Shown piece by piece: positions 1-10,134 of a DNA stretch of 24,442 nucleotides; within the stretch, counting starts at the first letter, position 1, and every line of letters begins with the position of its first letter. Source of the stretch: Terfezia claveryi (taxonomy: Eukaryota > Ascomycota > Pezizomycetes > Pezizales > Pezizaceae). A program made the translations under genes and the position numbers. Location: positions 1 to 24,442 of the forward strand of contig WHUX01000469.1 of assembly GCA_015179025.1 (NCBI GenBank), written 5' to 3'. Under the pieces are notes generated by a model. The model had not been told where the DNA came from. It saw only the letters and a program-made list of their open reading frames with translations, and searched no databases.

Positions 1-373
1 AGATTTGGGGGGGGGGCAAATCAAACCCGTGTCAGTGCTATGGTCTCAATAGTCTCATACCTAATTGGGAAGGAATTGATGTGAATGGCATCTTCACTAG
101 GTATTACAAAGATCTACAAGATAATAGCATATTTACAGCATACTTAGATTCTAACTTAAGTGGTCGGATGACTTCTATAACAGGGGCTTGATACAGTAGC
201 TCTAAATGAATTATTAATATTCGGTAGTAGTACTATCACATACATATGTAATGTCCTAGGTCTTTCTGACTTAGGAAATTTACTAGAAGGGGTACAAGCT
301 ACTTTCTAAACAGGCTTAGATTTAGGATAGCACTACCAAATAACTTGAGTCTAGTACCTATGTAAATAACTTG
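1..373. other. AT-rich stretch with no recognised gene
   Basis: No open frame of useful length on either strand and no recognisable motif. A short G-run sits at the very start of the window. Probably relic mobile-element or intergenic DNA. Confidence 0.5.
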
Positions 374-552
374 CAAAAGCCCTCCAACTTTATAAGTTGG
401 AATCTGTGTGTATTGCATACTTTCTATTGTACTATAGTTATTTGTATTTCGCTGTTGTGTACTCTATTTCTATTTACGATATACTATGAAATACGATAGT
501 ATCATGTATGTAGTACACTCAGATTCCAACTTATAAGGTTGGAGGGCTTTTG
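374..552. mobile_element. MITE-like element with about 39-bp terminal inverted repeats
   Basis: The left end begins CAAAAGCCCTCCAACTTTAT and the right end is its inverted copy, ending GGAGGGCTTTTG. The two arms match over about 39 bp with only a few mismatches. Each arm also contains its own small palindrome (TCCAACTT, 3-nt spacer, AAGTTGGA), so the arms can fold singly as well as together. The 100-bp interior is AT-rich and has no coding capacity. A target-site duplication is not clear because the similarity of the arms fades gradually outside these limits. This is the structure of a non-autonomous DNA transposon; no transposase family can be assigned. Confidence 0.75.
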
Positions 553-559
553 AAAGTCA

Positions 560-830
560 TTATACAGGTGCTAGATATTAATATAAAGGTCATAGTCTTA
601 TGCAGGTCATAGTCTTATGTAGACAATAGATAGCTATATGGATTGCCGACTGCTTGAAGTAAACATGTCCAATAATTAACATAAAGGTCATAGCTTTATA
701 TAGGCTATACAGAACTGGAGTGACTGGCCATATTGATTATCAACTAAGCAAATATGGCCTACTCTTATATCCAACTTCGTAGAGTCTATAAATACCCCTA
801 TAGATCCATAAATCAATTATTCTCATTAAC
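560..830 (+). promoter_or_regulatory. Promoter-like region with AAAGGTCAT repeats and a TATA box
   Basis: Several copies of a RGGTCATAG-type motif lie at about 586-690, followed by a perfect TATAAATA at 787-794 and a pyrimidine-rich, CAAT/ACTT-rich leader. The decayed frame starting near 1060 lies downstream on the same strand. The arrangement resembles the U3-R part of an LTR or an ordinary fungal promoter. No TG...CA ends or second LTR copy were found, so LTR status is inference only. Confidence 0.35.
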
Positions 831-1059
831 TATTCACAATACTTCCTATGATTATAACTTCAATACTTTCCTGCCATTACTACTTCCCATTTCATTAACA
901 CCTAACTAACTAACAACATAAATAATATAAGTACCTTTTAAAGTATAGTTTCTAATGGGGGTATCTAAAATTCCAATATAGTTCATCTAAATACTATCCA
1001 TAGCACAAGAAGTTAGCTAGGCAAAAGTACTATTAGGGTAGAGGGAGCATGACCTCTGG

Positions 1060-2038
1060 TACTCCTAATGGAGGAACGGGGTTAAGGGGTGGGCATGGAC
1101 TAATGAGATAACGGGGAAAAGACAGGCTGGTAATACCCTCTGGTATCAATTCAAAACCTATGCCCAACAGGAGACTGGGCTGCCTGCATCCGAAATTGCC
1201 CTAATCCAAAATAGGGCAGCAGCTGTCAAAAGAGCAGTTGAGACTGCTCTCGATAAGATTTTGTAAGATGTGCTCAAAAAGGCCAAAGACATAGAGCGGG
1301 GCATGTATTAGCCTAAGTAGCAAACCTGGCTACTAATACTTCAGATATCTAGTTTGGGGGGCCAATGCAACTGGTTGAAATATAGAGGACAATAGTCAGG
1401 AGGGCTTCTGAAAGCCTGTAAGACTATTTCTTATTGATCTAGCCTACAGCAATGAGGTATAGGATAATATTAGTAGGGAGTATAAATAGAATAAGACTCC
1501 GAGCAACTGTATTGCTATTTTAAGATCGGCATCTCTTTTAGAGATTGTGGATAAGATCTAAGAAAGAATCCCAGCAGGGAGGAAGGTGCGGGCTATTTAT
1601 AGGGCACTAGAGAACCCAAGCCCAGGTAACGCAATCTCTTCTGCCATATATCTGCAAACCGACAAAGAGTTGCAAGCCTTTTTAGAGCTAAACTTGTCAA
1701 AACCTGTTCGGATGCAAGTTATCCTTTATAGAGATCCAGCTTTGGTACCTTTGGTTACAGACAGTCCACTGGCAGATAATAGTGTATACTTCGAGGCTAA
1801 CTTCCTTGATCTAGCAGAGGAGTATATAGACCCTGCTGAGGATTCTGACTCTTTGAGTCGAAATCTTGCCAGGTTTGTAAAGTATACATTCCCTCACACA
1901 CAGGAGGGATTTGAAGTGCGGAAGCTAAAGATCAGGATACAGATTAAGAGACAAAAGAAAGCTTTACATATAATGAAGAGGAAGGAGCAGGAAAAGTACC
2001 TAGCTAAGGAGATCTACAATTCCAACTCTAGGGGGTAG
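1060..2038 (+). pseudogene. Decayed unrecognised protein gene, possibly gag-like
   Basis: An amino-acid-like frame opens near 1075 (includes [20 protein letters not shown]) and runs to a TAA after DKIL near 1265. Protein-like sequence then reappears in another frame from about 1485 through SNCIAILRSASLLEIVDKI, a [22 protein letters not shown] and on to a TAG at 2036-2038. The last 35 residues are rich in Lys, Arg and Glu and look like a basic coiled coil ([17 protein letters not shown]). The stops and at least one frame change make it a pseudogene. I do not recognise the family. A retrotransposon gag is a guess based on the neighbourhood, the basic C-terminus and the TATA-bearing leader upstream. 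There is no credible ATG for the second half; the clean stretch only begins after a stop. Confidence 0.4.
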
Positions 2039-2297
2039 AGTATCCAGCAGAGACTGGATCCCCAACTGAAGAATAGTAGGGAAATAGTGCTAGCTAGGGG
2101 TCTGACTACTACCAGAATGATAGCTATGTGGGCTATACTGGAAGTGGATCCTGCAGCTTCCCCAGCAGATAGAAATACTTGCAAGGTGAGGTAATAGGTA
2201 GTACATGATGAAGGAGTAAGGGTAGCCATAAGGTATGGAGGGCTTTGGGATAAGGTTGGTATATGGAGGCAGGCACAGAGGTCTGTGCTAGAGTCTG

Positions 2298-2372
2298 TTC
2301 ATTGGGATTTTCTTTTTGGGTAGTCATTGGGATTTTTTTTGGGGGTAGTTGTTAGGATTTTTTTGGAGGGTA
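2298..2372. repeat. Three T-rich tandem repeats of about 25 bp
   Basis: Three successive units each read roughly GTCATTGGGATTTT, then a T/G run ending GGGTA. They lie between the decayed frame and an AATAAA at 2398-2403, so they may be part of the 3' untranslated region. The wider 2039-2411 interval holds nothing else recognised. Confidence 0.5.
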
Positions 2373-2411
2373 GATTTAGTTAGCAATTTGAGTTTTTAAT
2401 AAAGGCATTGA

Positions 2412-2639
2412 ATGCTGTATATTAGAATTTTACTCTTTCAAACCTTCTATGTGAGTCTTTCCTCTACAATGGTTCCAAAATTATCCTCGCAACAAGCCCC
2501 TCTGCCAGCAGGGCAGGCAAGCTATAAATGCAAGGCCTCACAAGCAATAGCTTCTAGTATTGGACTATGGCTAAGAATTGAAACTGAGGTTATATATAGA
2601 AATGAAATCTTGTTTGATGAAGAGGAATGTAGATTGTAA
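2412..2639 (+). CDS. Small hypothetical frame, 75 residues
   Basis: It begins with an ATG and encodes an unrecognised peptide containing LPAGQASYKC and ending FDEEECRL. No domain, signal peptide or membrane segment is evident. The region just downstream (2640-2736) has stops in this frame but retains protein-like sequence in others, so this may be a fragment of a longer decayed gene shared with the frame at 2737-3105. It could equally be a chance frame. Confidence 0.2.
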   Translation: MLYIRILLFQTFYVSLSSTMVPKLSSQQAPLPAGQASYKCKASQAIASSIGLWLRIETEVIYRNEILFDEEECRL

Positions 2640-2736
2640 TATTTTGGCTACATTATAAGCTAATTCCAATATAGGATAATAGAAATGAATTCTTATCCGA
2701 TTCCTTATTTGATTTAGATGAGAAAACATACATTGA

Positions 2737-3105
2737 CACTGCTGTACTTACGCCAGGTGTTGGAAAAGGTACTTAAGCATTTTTGGCGATTCTCAATATT
2801 TTGCAACCCTTTGCCAGTACTACAAAAAAGATTATGATAAAATATACATTATACAGGAAACCACTGTTAACACTCAGGGAAATACTCCTGCTGATACAGC
2901 ATGCTTAGTCCAAGGCTCAAACGGAGCTATGCTATGTGGAATGAGTAAAGGAAGTAGATACCTTTGTATAGTACCAAATCCATTTTACTATGTTGGCTTG
3001 CTAATTAGAAACAGCTTAAAGCTATACAATCCCGAACAAGATCACATCTTATATTTGAATCTTGAGTCAGTATTACGAGGGTGTATGATATTGGCTAGTT
3101 CCTAA
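2737..3105 (+). pseudogene. Unrecognised open frame without a start codon
   Basis: A stretch of 122 codons is open between a TGA at 2734-2736 and the TAA at 3103-3105, which is long for this AT-rich sequence. Protein-like segments include IFGDSQYFATLCQYYKKDYD, a Gly/Met/Cys-rich part (LVQGSNGAMLCGMSKGSRYL) and PNPFYYVGLLIRNSLKLYNP. There is no ATG before its middle, so an upstream exon or a decayed 5' part is implied. No family is recognised. A competing frame upstream (FDLDEKTYIDTAVLTPGVGK) overlaps its start and suggests a frameshift. Confidence 0.3.
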
Positions 3106-3303
3106 AGGAAAGTATGAAGACCCAGGTTGAGTACTTGCTAGATTGTAATGAATGCTACTAGGCAGTATTTATTTGGTACCATTTATACAATTTATATCCA
3201 TAAGTACGGATGTTTGTGTATTTCAGTTCTACTGAGGTAGGACCTTAGAAGGGTAGGGAGATTACTATGTAGGACATTCCCAAAGGAAACAGTAATTAAC
3301 TGG

Positions 3304-3480
3304 TGTAATCTATCTTATATGATTTGTGCTATCTAAGCTATATGATCTTGATCTGATTGGTATATAGGCTTGCTTGCTGCTGTATGCTCGTTGCTGCTTG
3401 CTTTTTCTCTGTTGGATTCCAGAGGGAATCCAGCGCCTATTTATACTCCTCTGAGATCTGATGACTAAACAAATAAATAC
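3304..3480 (-). promoter_or_regulatory. Minus-strand promoter-like block or solo-LTR fragment
   Basis: Read on the minus strand, this contains GAGTATAAATAGG (TATA box at about 3438-3446), then an A/G/C-rich leader with AAGCAAGCAGCAACGAGC and an end reading ATAGATTACA. The plus-strand edge at 3304 is TGTAATCTATC, so the block could be an LTR boundary. An inverted pair GGATTCC...GGAATCC lies at 3414-3431. No matching second LTR or target duplication was found, and no minus-strand gene follows. Confidence 0.3.
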
Positions 3481-3520
3481 AATAAAGGGTGGCATACCAG
3501 AAGGTGGTGCGCTGTACAAA

Positions 3521-3640
3521 AGAGGTCATGTGGCCATACTAATGAGTCATACGGCTAGAACAAGGTCATGTAGCCATAGTAGTGACTCACACATTCAAAA
3601 TAAAGGTCATATGGCCATACTGAGGGTGTGCTCATATGGC
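3521..3640. repeat. Three 40-bp tandem repeats carrying AGGTCATRTGGCCATA
   Basis: Units start at 3521, 3561 and 3601, an exact 40-bp period. Each opens with an AAGGTCATRT(G/A)GCCATA core, which includes a TGGCCA-type palindrome. The GGTCAT core recurs in the promoter-like region at 586-690. The 79-residue frame across these repeats looks like a by-product of the repeats. From 3641 to about 3840 nothing else is recognised. Confidence 0.7.
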
Positions 3641-3848
3641 AAGTTCCATAGAATTTACCATAGCAAATTCCACATACTATGGATGCTTATAAAGCAATAG
3701 GAAATGGTGGAAGGCTAGTCCTTCGACCGAGAGGCTTAGTTACATAATATAGTAGTAATATAGGAAATACAAAAAGTATATAAGTAATTATATAAGCAAT
3801 GAAACATTCTCCATTACATAGATAGAGATCGATTCATCTTTAGGCAAA

Positions 3849-4456
3849 GCAGTTGCAGTGTAAGTTGATGGAGTTGCAGATCCTAGTACAAGTAGCCTTA
3901 TAGTCCAAGATCCAATACTAATAGTCGGAAAGGAACTTAAGGGTTACTTCTATGCAGAGGAGATCATTGTAATTATATATTAGTGGTATTTACAGGGCTC
4001 AAAAATACAAGAGAATAGAGACCCAGATTTCCTAAATAAAATAAATGATGTCTTCATATATTTTGTGGCATCAGCCATGCATCATAGTTTGAAGGCATGG
4101 AGGAAGGGCAAGAATGCTCTAGTAATGCAGGAGTTTAAATATAAGACTGCCTGGTATAAGTTATGCATGACCTATAATAAGGAGTGAAAGTATTTACTGC
4201 ATTGGAAAATGACTAACATGAAATAGGCACATATGAGAGACTCAAGAATACATAGGAAATACATCCAAAAGTAATACAGAAGCTTATTATGAATAATATT
4301 AAGGCTGACTTAATATATCGAATTACAGCTCAAGTAAGGATTTTGGAATGAGAACCTGTTGACGTACTATAGGTCAAAGATGAAGCCAAATATGAGGCAG
4401 AATTGAGAAAGGAGCTAGAGCACTCGTATGATGTGGTAGAGAATAAAGAAGAGTAG
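3849..4456 (+). pseudogene. Decayed gag-like frame, second copy in the left flank
   Basis: Protein-like sequence runs in one frame from about 3849 (GVADPSTSSLIVQDPI, then DFLNKINDVF and SLKAWRKGKNALVMQEFKYK). It continues in another frame near 4283 (NNIKADLIYRITAQVRILE) and ends YEAELRKELEHSYDVVENKEE with a TAG at 4454-4456. At least six in-frame stops, mostly TAG/TGA/TAA in positions where CAG/TGG/CAA are plausible, and one frame change break it. The acidic, helical C-terminus is typical of a coiled coil. I infer a retrotransposon gag from context only. It is followed by T-rich DNA and AATAAA at 4558-4563, much as the frame ending at 2038 is. Confidence 0.4.
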
Positions 4457-4660
4457 GAAAAAGTTTGATTTTTTGAGTTTTTTTTTAGTTTTTTCTTCAT
4501 TTTATTTTTATTATTTATTTTATTGGTTTTCATTTGTCAAGTAATTTAGTTATTTAAAATAAATGGCATTGTTTTTTGGTAATTTGTTTATTAATGCTGA
4601 CACCCAAACAGGATTGTTTGAGTATTAAATTAAAGAGGCTGATATGCTAGAAAAGCAAAA

Positions 4661-4873
4661 GATTTGACAGTTGAACAGAGTTGTTCGGGTGTCAAATAAA
4701 GTAAGAGATTTAACAGTTGAATAGAGTTATTTGGGTGTCAAATAAAGCAAGAGATTTGACAGTTGAACAGAGTTGTTCGGGTGTCAAATAAAGTGAAGAT
4801 TTGACAGTCGAATAGAGTTGTTTGGGTATCGAATAAGTAAGAGAATTGATAGTCGAACAGGCTTGTTCGGGTG
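4661..4873. repeat. 45/46-bp minisatellite, left part
   Basis: Units start at 4661, 4707, 4753, 4798 and 4843 (periods 46, 46, 45, 45). Each contains GATTTGACAGTTGAACAGAG followed by TTGTTCGGGTGTCAAATAAA with a few transitions. The array is broken by the chromovirus and one diverged unit remains on the far side (about 11085-11115, GTCGAATAAGCTTGTTCGGG). An inverted copy of the core (TGACACCCAAACAGG) lies just upstream at about 4597-4612. The array may be part of an LTR or a gene-flanking repeat. Confidence 0.85.
4869..4873. repeat. Target-site duplication GGGTG, left copy
   Basis: GGGTG directly precedes the left LTR and recurs directly after the right LTR at 11057-11061. Removing the element and one copy restores the minisatellite reading TTCGGGTGTCA, which confirms the insertion junction. 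Confidence 0.95.
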
Positions 4874-5428
4874 TGTTACAACCGTCCTTTCCTAGCCGGG
4901 TTTGAGAGTCAGACGAGATTCCGTCCGACTCTCGTTATTGTTGATCGATCTCGTTGTTATCTCTGTTCCCGAGATAAGGGGTCTCGGGAACCTTATTCCT
5001 TCCAGTTGCCTTGACCAAGAAGGAAGCCTGTATATATATAGCTTGCTCTCTCCGCCCTCTCGTTGGATCCCCATCTAACGTCTTGTATATCCAATACAAG
5101 GCCTTTCTTCTCTCCATGTTGGTGCATCTCCCTTGTGCACCTCCTTGTCTCGCCTCGACTCTGCAGCCCTACTGCCCACCCCGCGAACCTCCTGTCCTTG
5201 CCTTGCCTCGCCTTGTCTCTGCAGCCCAGCTGCCTCCCTTGACACACGCGGCAACTGCTTCCGCATGTCTCGTATCCCTTACCCTCTGTCCCTCTTGCCT
5301 CTTGCTATTGCCTCCTGTCTCAGCCTCCCCCTGGTCACACACGTAGCGTTCCTACGTATGTGTTATCCTAGCCTTGCCCTTACCCCGGCGTACTCCTTGA
5401 TTGCCTTGCCCCTTGAGCCGTCGTTACA
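4874..5428 (+). repeat. Chromovirus 5' LTR
   Basis: 555 bp, TGTTACAACC to GTCGTTACA. It contains an inverted pair GAGAGTC/GACTCTC near its start, a TATATATATA run near 5031 that may be the U3 TATA box, and a C/T-rich U5. The open frames across it are matched in the other LTR and are not genes. No canonical tRNA primer-binding site is evident in the bases that follow (CTATGTTGGATCC). Confidence 0.93.
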
Positions 5429-5464
5429 CTATGTTGGATCCTTTGGACCAACTGGTACGCAGTC

Positions 5465-6550
5465 ATGTCAGGAGCAGCTCTTCCACCACCCGCTGTCAGG
5501 TTTCAAACCTGGAGGAGCTCCCCCATACCCTCAGGCTTGAACGAGTTGAATGCCTGCCATCGAGAAATCATCGACATCTTCGAGGCCATGGATGCCATTG
5601 GGGCCGAACTCGGCAACAGCCTGGCCATGGCTGAACAAAAATTGAGATCCGCCGACGAAGAGATCACGGTCCTCCAGACCGATCTCGACCATCTGAACCT
5701 TACCCTGGCCAACGAACGGACTACGGTCCAAAACCTCAGCCGCGCCTAGGGAACCTTGCAATACCAACAGCAGCCAGTAGCAACAAGACCGAAAGCATTC
5801 CAACACCCCCCAAGTTCAATGGGGACCGGGTTCACCTACGAGCCTGGAAAAATGCTGTCAATCTCAAGCTGAACGGGGATTCTGCCAGGTTCCCGTCAGA
5901 ACAACATCGACTGGCATACGTTTTCGCCTTGCTGGAGGGGAAAGCTTGTGACCAGATCCAGCCATACATCTTTGAAACTGGGATCAAGCTCAACGATATC
6001 TCGGCCCTTTTCACAATCCTGAATAGGGCGTTCGGAGATCCTGATGCAGTGGGGACGGCCAGTCGAGCGCTCCGGGCACTGAGACAGCGCAACTCAGAGC
6101 TGTCTACTTACGTTGCAGAGTTCTCGAGGCTGGCCACAGAGGTAAGGTGGAACGACCAGGCTAAGTTCGAGCAATTCCAGGAGGGGCTCAGCGATGAGCT
6201 CCAACAAGCCATGGTTACCCTCCCTGCGGTTGATACCCTCGAGGAATTGATCGACCAGGCCTCCATGGTAGAGCAACGAATGGCCAGGTTACGCCACGAC
6301 CGGCCTTCTGACCAACCACCTGCCCACACAACAGCAGCAGCAGCCGAAGCCAGCCCAATCCTCCACAACAACCACGACCCTGGCCAACAAACTGGCACAT
6401 CCTTCGCTGGTGCCAGGAGGGCCCGCCCCTATGGATTTGTCCTCGGGAAGGCCTTGATTGACGCAGGAGGAACGGGACAGGTGCAGGGATAAAGGCTTGT
6501 GTATTGGTGCGGGAAGGCTGATCATTTTATCGCAGCCTGTCCCCTTCAAA
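5465..6550 (+). pseudogene. gag: Chromovirus gag (broken)
   Basis: Structural capsid protein of the retrotransposon particle. The frame opens at an ATG at 5465 with a coiled-coil-like segment (EQKLRSADEEITVLQTDLDH) and stops at a TAG at 5747-5749. It resumes in another frame near 5810 with the capsid core (PPKFNGDRVHLRAWKNAVNL, then LAYVFALLEGKACDQIQPYI and AFGDPDAVGTASRALRALRQ), typical of the fungal retrotransposon gag family. A TAA at 6490-6492 cuts it just before a zinc knuckle remnant YWCGKADHFIAACP, in which the first Cys of CX2CX4HX4C is missing. Protease follows about 130 bp downstream, as in gag-pol elements. Confidence 0.85.
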
Positions 6551-6679
6551 AGCCCGTACCCTGGCCATCCACACCATTTCTGACACTCCAGTACCCCGGA
6601 TCGAGGAGGTTGACGAGTTGGGAAAAGCCCTGTCCCTTGCATAGTTACTGACACTAGCAAGGGACCTGTCCCAGGCCAT

Positions 6680-7165
6680 TTGTCTTTGTCTGCATTTTCT
6701 GTTTCTTCCGCTGTTGACGAATCTCGCTTGTTCAGTGAGCATTTTGTTGTATCTATCTCCCTCAATATCAATGATAGAACAATCACCACGTCAGCCCTCA
6801 TAGATTGCGGAGCTTCAGGAATTGCATTTGTTGACCAGGCCTTTGTCAGTAAATTCTCCATACCCACGTCAAAGCTGAAAACCCCCCGTGTTCTGGATGT
6901 CATCGACGGTCGACCCATCTCCTCCGGGGATATCACCGATATCGCGTGCGTGCCTGCCCTGGTCGGGGATCACTCCGAAGCCCTCCCGATGTTTGTGACT
7001 AAGCTCAAATACTCGATTGTGCTCGGAATCCCGTGGCTAAGAATGCACGATGTATCGGTCAGCTTCGGCTCTTATACCCTGCAGTTCAACAGCCAGTTTT
7101 GCAAAAAACACTGCGGGAATCCGAAGGCCACCATTACTGGGCTGTGTGCCTTGCACCCCCGGTAA
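6680..7165 (+). pseudogene. Chromovirus retroviral-type aspartic protease
   Basis: Would cleave the gag-pol polyprotein. The flap-side strand VSISLNINDRTITTSALIDC leads into the active-site motif DCGASG, in the position of the usual D-S/T-G-A motif; Cys at the second position is found in some fungal Gypsy elements. The downstream VLGIPWLRMHDVSV segment is the conserved ILG-PWL-hydrophobic region that closes the protease fold. The frame ends at a TAA at 7163-7165, after which pol continues in another frame near 7255 ([17 protein letters not shown]). The domain itself appears uninterrupted; whether it was ever separate from gag-pol is unlikely. Confidence 0.85.
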
Positions 7166-7254
7166 TCTACCCGACCCAGGTGTGCACCTGCCTGCGCACC
7201 TCGATGCCAATTCCCCTGTTTTCCCTGTGCCCCGAGTCCCCAAAAACCTCTGAA

Positions 7255-8770
7255 TATTAGCTTCATCGGAGCAGGGGCTTTCGCTTACCTCACCAGGAGG
7301 CACAAGCTGAAGGCTCATGCCCTGTCTATATATGAGGTGAACCTGGAGATCAATAAGATGCGGCCTAAGGAGGAGTGGAAGTCCCTGGTTCCGGATGAAT
7401 ATCACGAGTTCATTGATCTGTTCTCGGAAAAGGCCGCGGAGAAACTCGCACCCCACCGACCCTATGACCATACTATTCCGCTGATAGAGGGTAAGACCCC
7501 TCCCTATGGGCCCCTCTACGGAATGTCCCGGTTAGAGCTGGAAGCTTTAAAGAAGTACTTGGAGGAAAACCTCAACAAGAGCTTCATTCGCCACAGCTCC
7601 TCACCAGCGGGCGCCCCGGTGCTATTCGTCAAGAAATCGGATGTTCTCTTAGGCTATGTGTGACTATCGGGGGCTGAATGAGATAACGGTCAAGAACAGG
7701 TATCCCTGCCTCTAATCCAGGAGACATTAGCCAGGCTTTCCAAGGCCAAATGGTTCACTAAACTGGATTTGAGAGGGGCATACAACCTGGTACGGATTGC
7801 CGAGGGGAGGAGTGGAAAATGGCCTTCCGAACTTGCTATGGCCACTTCGAGTACAATGTCATGCCCTTCGGCTTAACCAACGCCCCGGCCTCTTTCCAAC
7901 ACTTCATTAATGACACCCTGCGAGACTTCTTGGATGTGTTCTGTATGGCTTACCTCAACGATATCTTGATTTATTCGGATACCCTACAGAACACAAGATT
8001 CATGTTCGGCAGGTTTGGAAAAGCTGGAGCAAGCCGGATTGTACCTCAAGCCCGAGAAATGCGAGTTTCATGTGCAGGAGGTCAAGTATCTGGGACTGAT
8101 CATCACACGGAGGGCATCAGGATGGACCCTGCCAAGGTTACCGCTGTCCAGGAATGGCAAATCCCAGCAAATCTCAAGGACGTCCAAGCCTTCCTGGGAT
8201 TCGCTAACTTCTACCGATGGTTCATTCTAGGATATTCGAAGATCGTAGCCCCCCTCACCGCACTGACCAAAAAAGACCAGCGCTTCGACTGGAATCCAGA
8301 AGCCCAATCTGCCTTCCAGAACCTCAAGGAAGCCTTCTGCTCAGCACCGATCCTGGCCCACTTCGATCCCGATCGAGAATGCATTGTCGAAACTGATGCC
8401 TCCGACTACGTCTCCGCTGGAATACTGTCTCAAAATGATAATAATGGTATCCTCCACCCAGTGGCATACTTCTCAAAAAAGCACTCCCGGCGGAGTGTAA
8501 TTATGAAATCTATGATAAGGAGTTAATGGCCATTGTGCGAGCATTCGAGGAGTGGAGGCCACACCTGGAGTCAGCCAAGGGAATTATCGAGGTACTGTCC
8601 GATTATAAGAACCTTGAGTACTTTACTACCACCAAGCTGCTTAACCGGCGGCAGGCTAGTGGTCGGAGTTCCTCTCCCGTTCAACTTCAAGATCAAATAC
8701 CGGCCAGGAAAGGCTGGTGGGAAACCGGATGCTTTGACTAGGAGATCAGGAGACCTCCTAAAGGGGGGGA
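7255..8770 (+). pseudogene. pol: Chromovirus reverse transcriptase and RNase H (broken)
   Basis: Copies the element RNA into DNA and degrades the RNA strand. Visible in order: the conserved approach to RT ([44 protein letters not shown]), then [42 protein letters not shown], and the catalytic box YLNDIL at 7951-7968 in place of YLDDIL. RNase H follows with [29 protein letters not shown] and [18 protein letters not shown]. Frame changes, each consistent with a single-base loss, lie near 7650, 7705, 7805, 8010, 8485 and 8665. Both the frameshifts and the Asp-to-Asn change argue against activity. Confidence 0.9.
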
Positions 8771-8839
8771 TGAAAGGCTAAAATACCAGAATCAGGTGTA
8801 TTGAAGCCCGAAAACCTTGATCTGGCAGCCAATACCCTT

Positions 8840-10130
8840 GCTAAGTGGAAGCCGACCTCCGACAGCTGGTGAAACAGCTTACGAAGAAGACCCCCTGGCC
8901 AAAGACATCATCACCGCAGTGGATTCCGGCCAGCGTCCCACCCCAAGATTTCCCTGGCCGAATGTATCGTCCAGGAGGGCATCCTTTATCACCTCGAACG
9001 AATCTATGTACCGGAAGGAGAGCTGCGCCTGCGATTGATCAAGGAACACCACGACAGCCTGGTCGCAGGTCACCCTGGGGTGGCTAAAACGTTGGAGCTG
9101 CTAGCTAGGGAATACACATGGATTGACCAGCGGAAGGACGTGGAACGGTACATACGGAACTGCCACGTTTGCAAGCGTGCTAAGCCTGTCCGCCACGCCC
9201 CGTACGGGACCCTGAAACCTCTGGATATCCCTGATCGGCCATGGCTGCACCTGACTATGGACTTCGTGACAGGGTTGCCAGAAGATTCGGGGTTCAATGC
9301 CATCTTGATGGTGGTAGATCGGTTGACGAAAATGAGGCATGTTATACCTTGCCAGGACACCTACTCTGCCCCAGAGTTAGCCAATCTCTACCTCAATAAT
9401 GTATTCCGATATCACGGCCTCCCCGAATCCATCGTATCCGACCGCGGCCCTCAGTTCACCTCAGAATTCTGGCAAGCCTTCTGCGAGCTTTTGGGGATCA
9501 AAGTGCGTTTGTCAACCGCATACCACCCCCAGACGGATGCCAATCGGAGAGGATGAATGCCATTATGGAGCAATACCTGCGGGCCTTTGTTGACTACCAG
9601 CAGGATAACTGGGTTTCGTTACTGGCCACCTGCGAATTCGCCCGAACAACCAGTTCTCGGAATCCTCCAAAACCTCGCCTTTTCTGGCTAACTACGGTTG
9701 GCACCCCCGGTTCGTGGATGCCCTGGCGCCCCTGCAAAAGGCCAAAAAAGACGCCCCAGCCAAGGAGTTCGCAGCTGGGATTGCTGAGCTCCACTCTACC
9801 CTGAAAGCTGAGCTGGATATGCACAAGCCAGGCAAGCCGAGTATGCCAACGGATCACGGTTGCCAGCCCCCAGATATCAACCAGGGACAAGGTGTGGCTC
9901 TCCAGCCGGCACTTCCGGACAGAACGGCCATCTCGCAAGCTCGACCACAAGTTCCTGGGTCCATTCGAGGTGTTGGCTGCTGTGGGCACTCACGCCTACC
10001 GATTGAGGTTCCCCAAGGACATCAAACGACACCCAGTCGTCCATGTCTCCGAGATCGAGCCTGCCGCTAGCGACCCTCTGCCAGGCCAGGAACACCCCCC
10101 ACCTCCTCCTGTGGTTATCGAAGGTGAGGA
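8840..10130 (+). pseudogene. Chromovirus integrase (broken)
   Basis: Inserts element cDNA into the chromosome. The HHCC zinc-binding region spans about 9035-9170 (GHPGVAKTLELLAREYTWID, NCHVCKRAK). The catalytic core shows the first Asp in MDFVTGLP, the second in VSDRGPQFTSEFW, and the Glu lies just after a frameshift at about 9540, where the expected Q-x-E-R-M-N follows AYHPQTD. The C-terminal GPY/F-type segment KLDHKFLGPFEVLAAVGTHA is in a third frame at about 9935-9990. Several single-base shifts break the frame between 9560 and 9890. It is directly followed by the chromodomain, as in other chromoviruses. Confidence 0.88.
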
Positions 10131-10134
10131 GGAA

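Noticed and set aside
560..830. Calling this region a definite 5' LTR
   Set aside because: No TG...CA boundaries, no second copy and no target duplication were found.
3461..3700. A 79-residue plus-strand frame
   Set aside because: It is made mainly of the 40-bp repeats and has no protein-like features.
5429..5465. tRNA primer-binding site after the left LTR
   Set aside because: The bases after the LTR (CTATGTTGGATCC) do not match a tRNA 3' end that I can verify.
5011..5540. Several overlapping open frames in the left LTR, with a matching set in the right LTR (10530-11081)
   Set aside because: They lie within LTR sequence, are C/T-rich, overlap on both strands and match no protein; they are by-products of LTR composition.
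6289..6936. A 215-residue minus-strand frame
   Set aside because: It is antisense to gag and protease, which are supported by conserved motifs on the plus strand.
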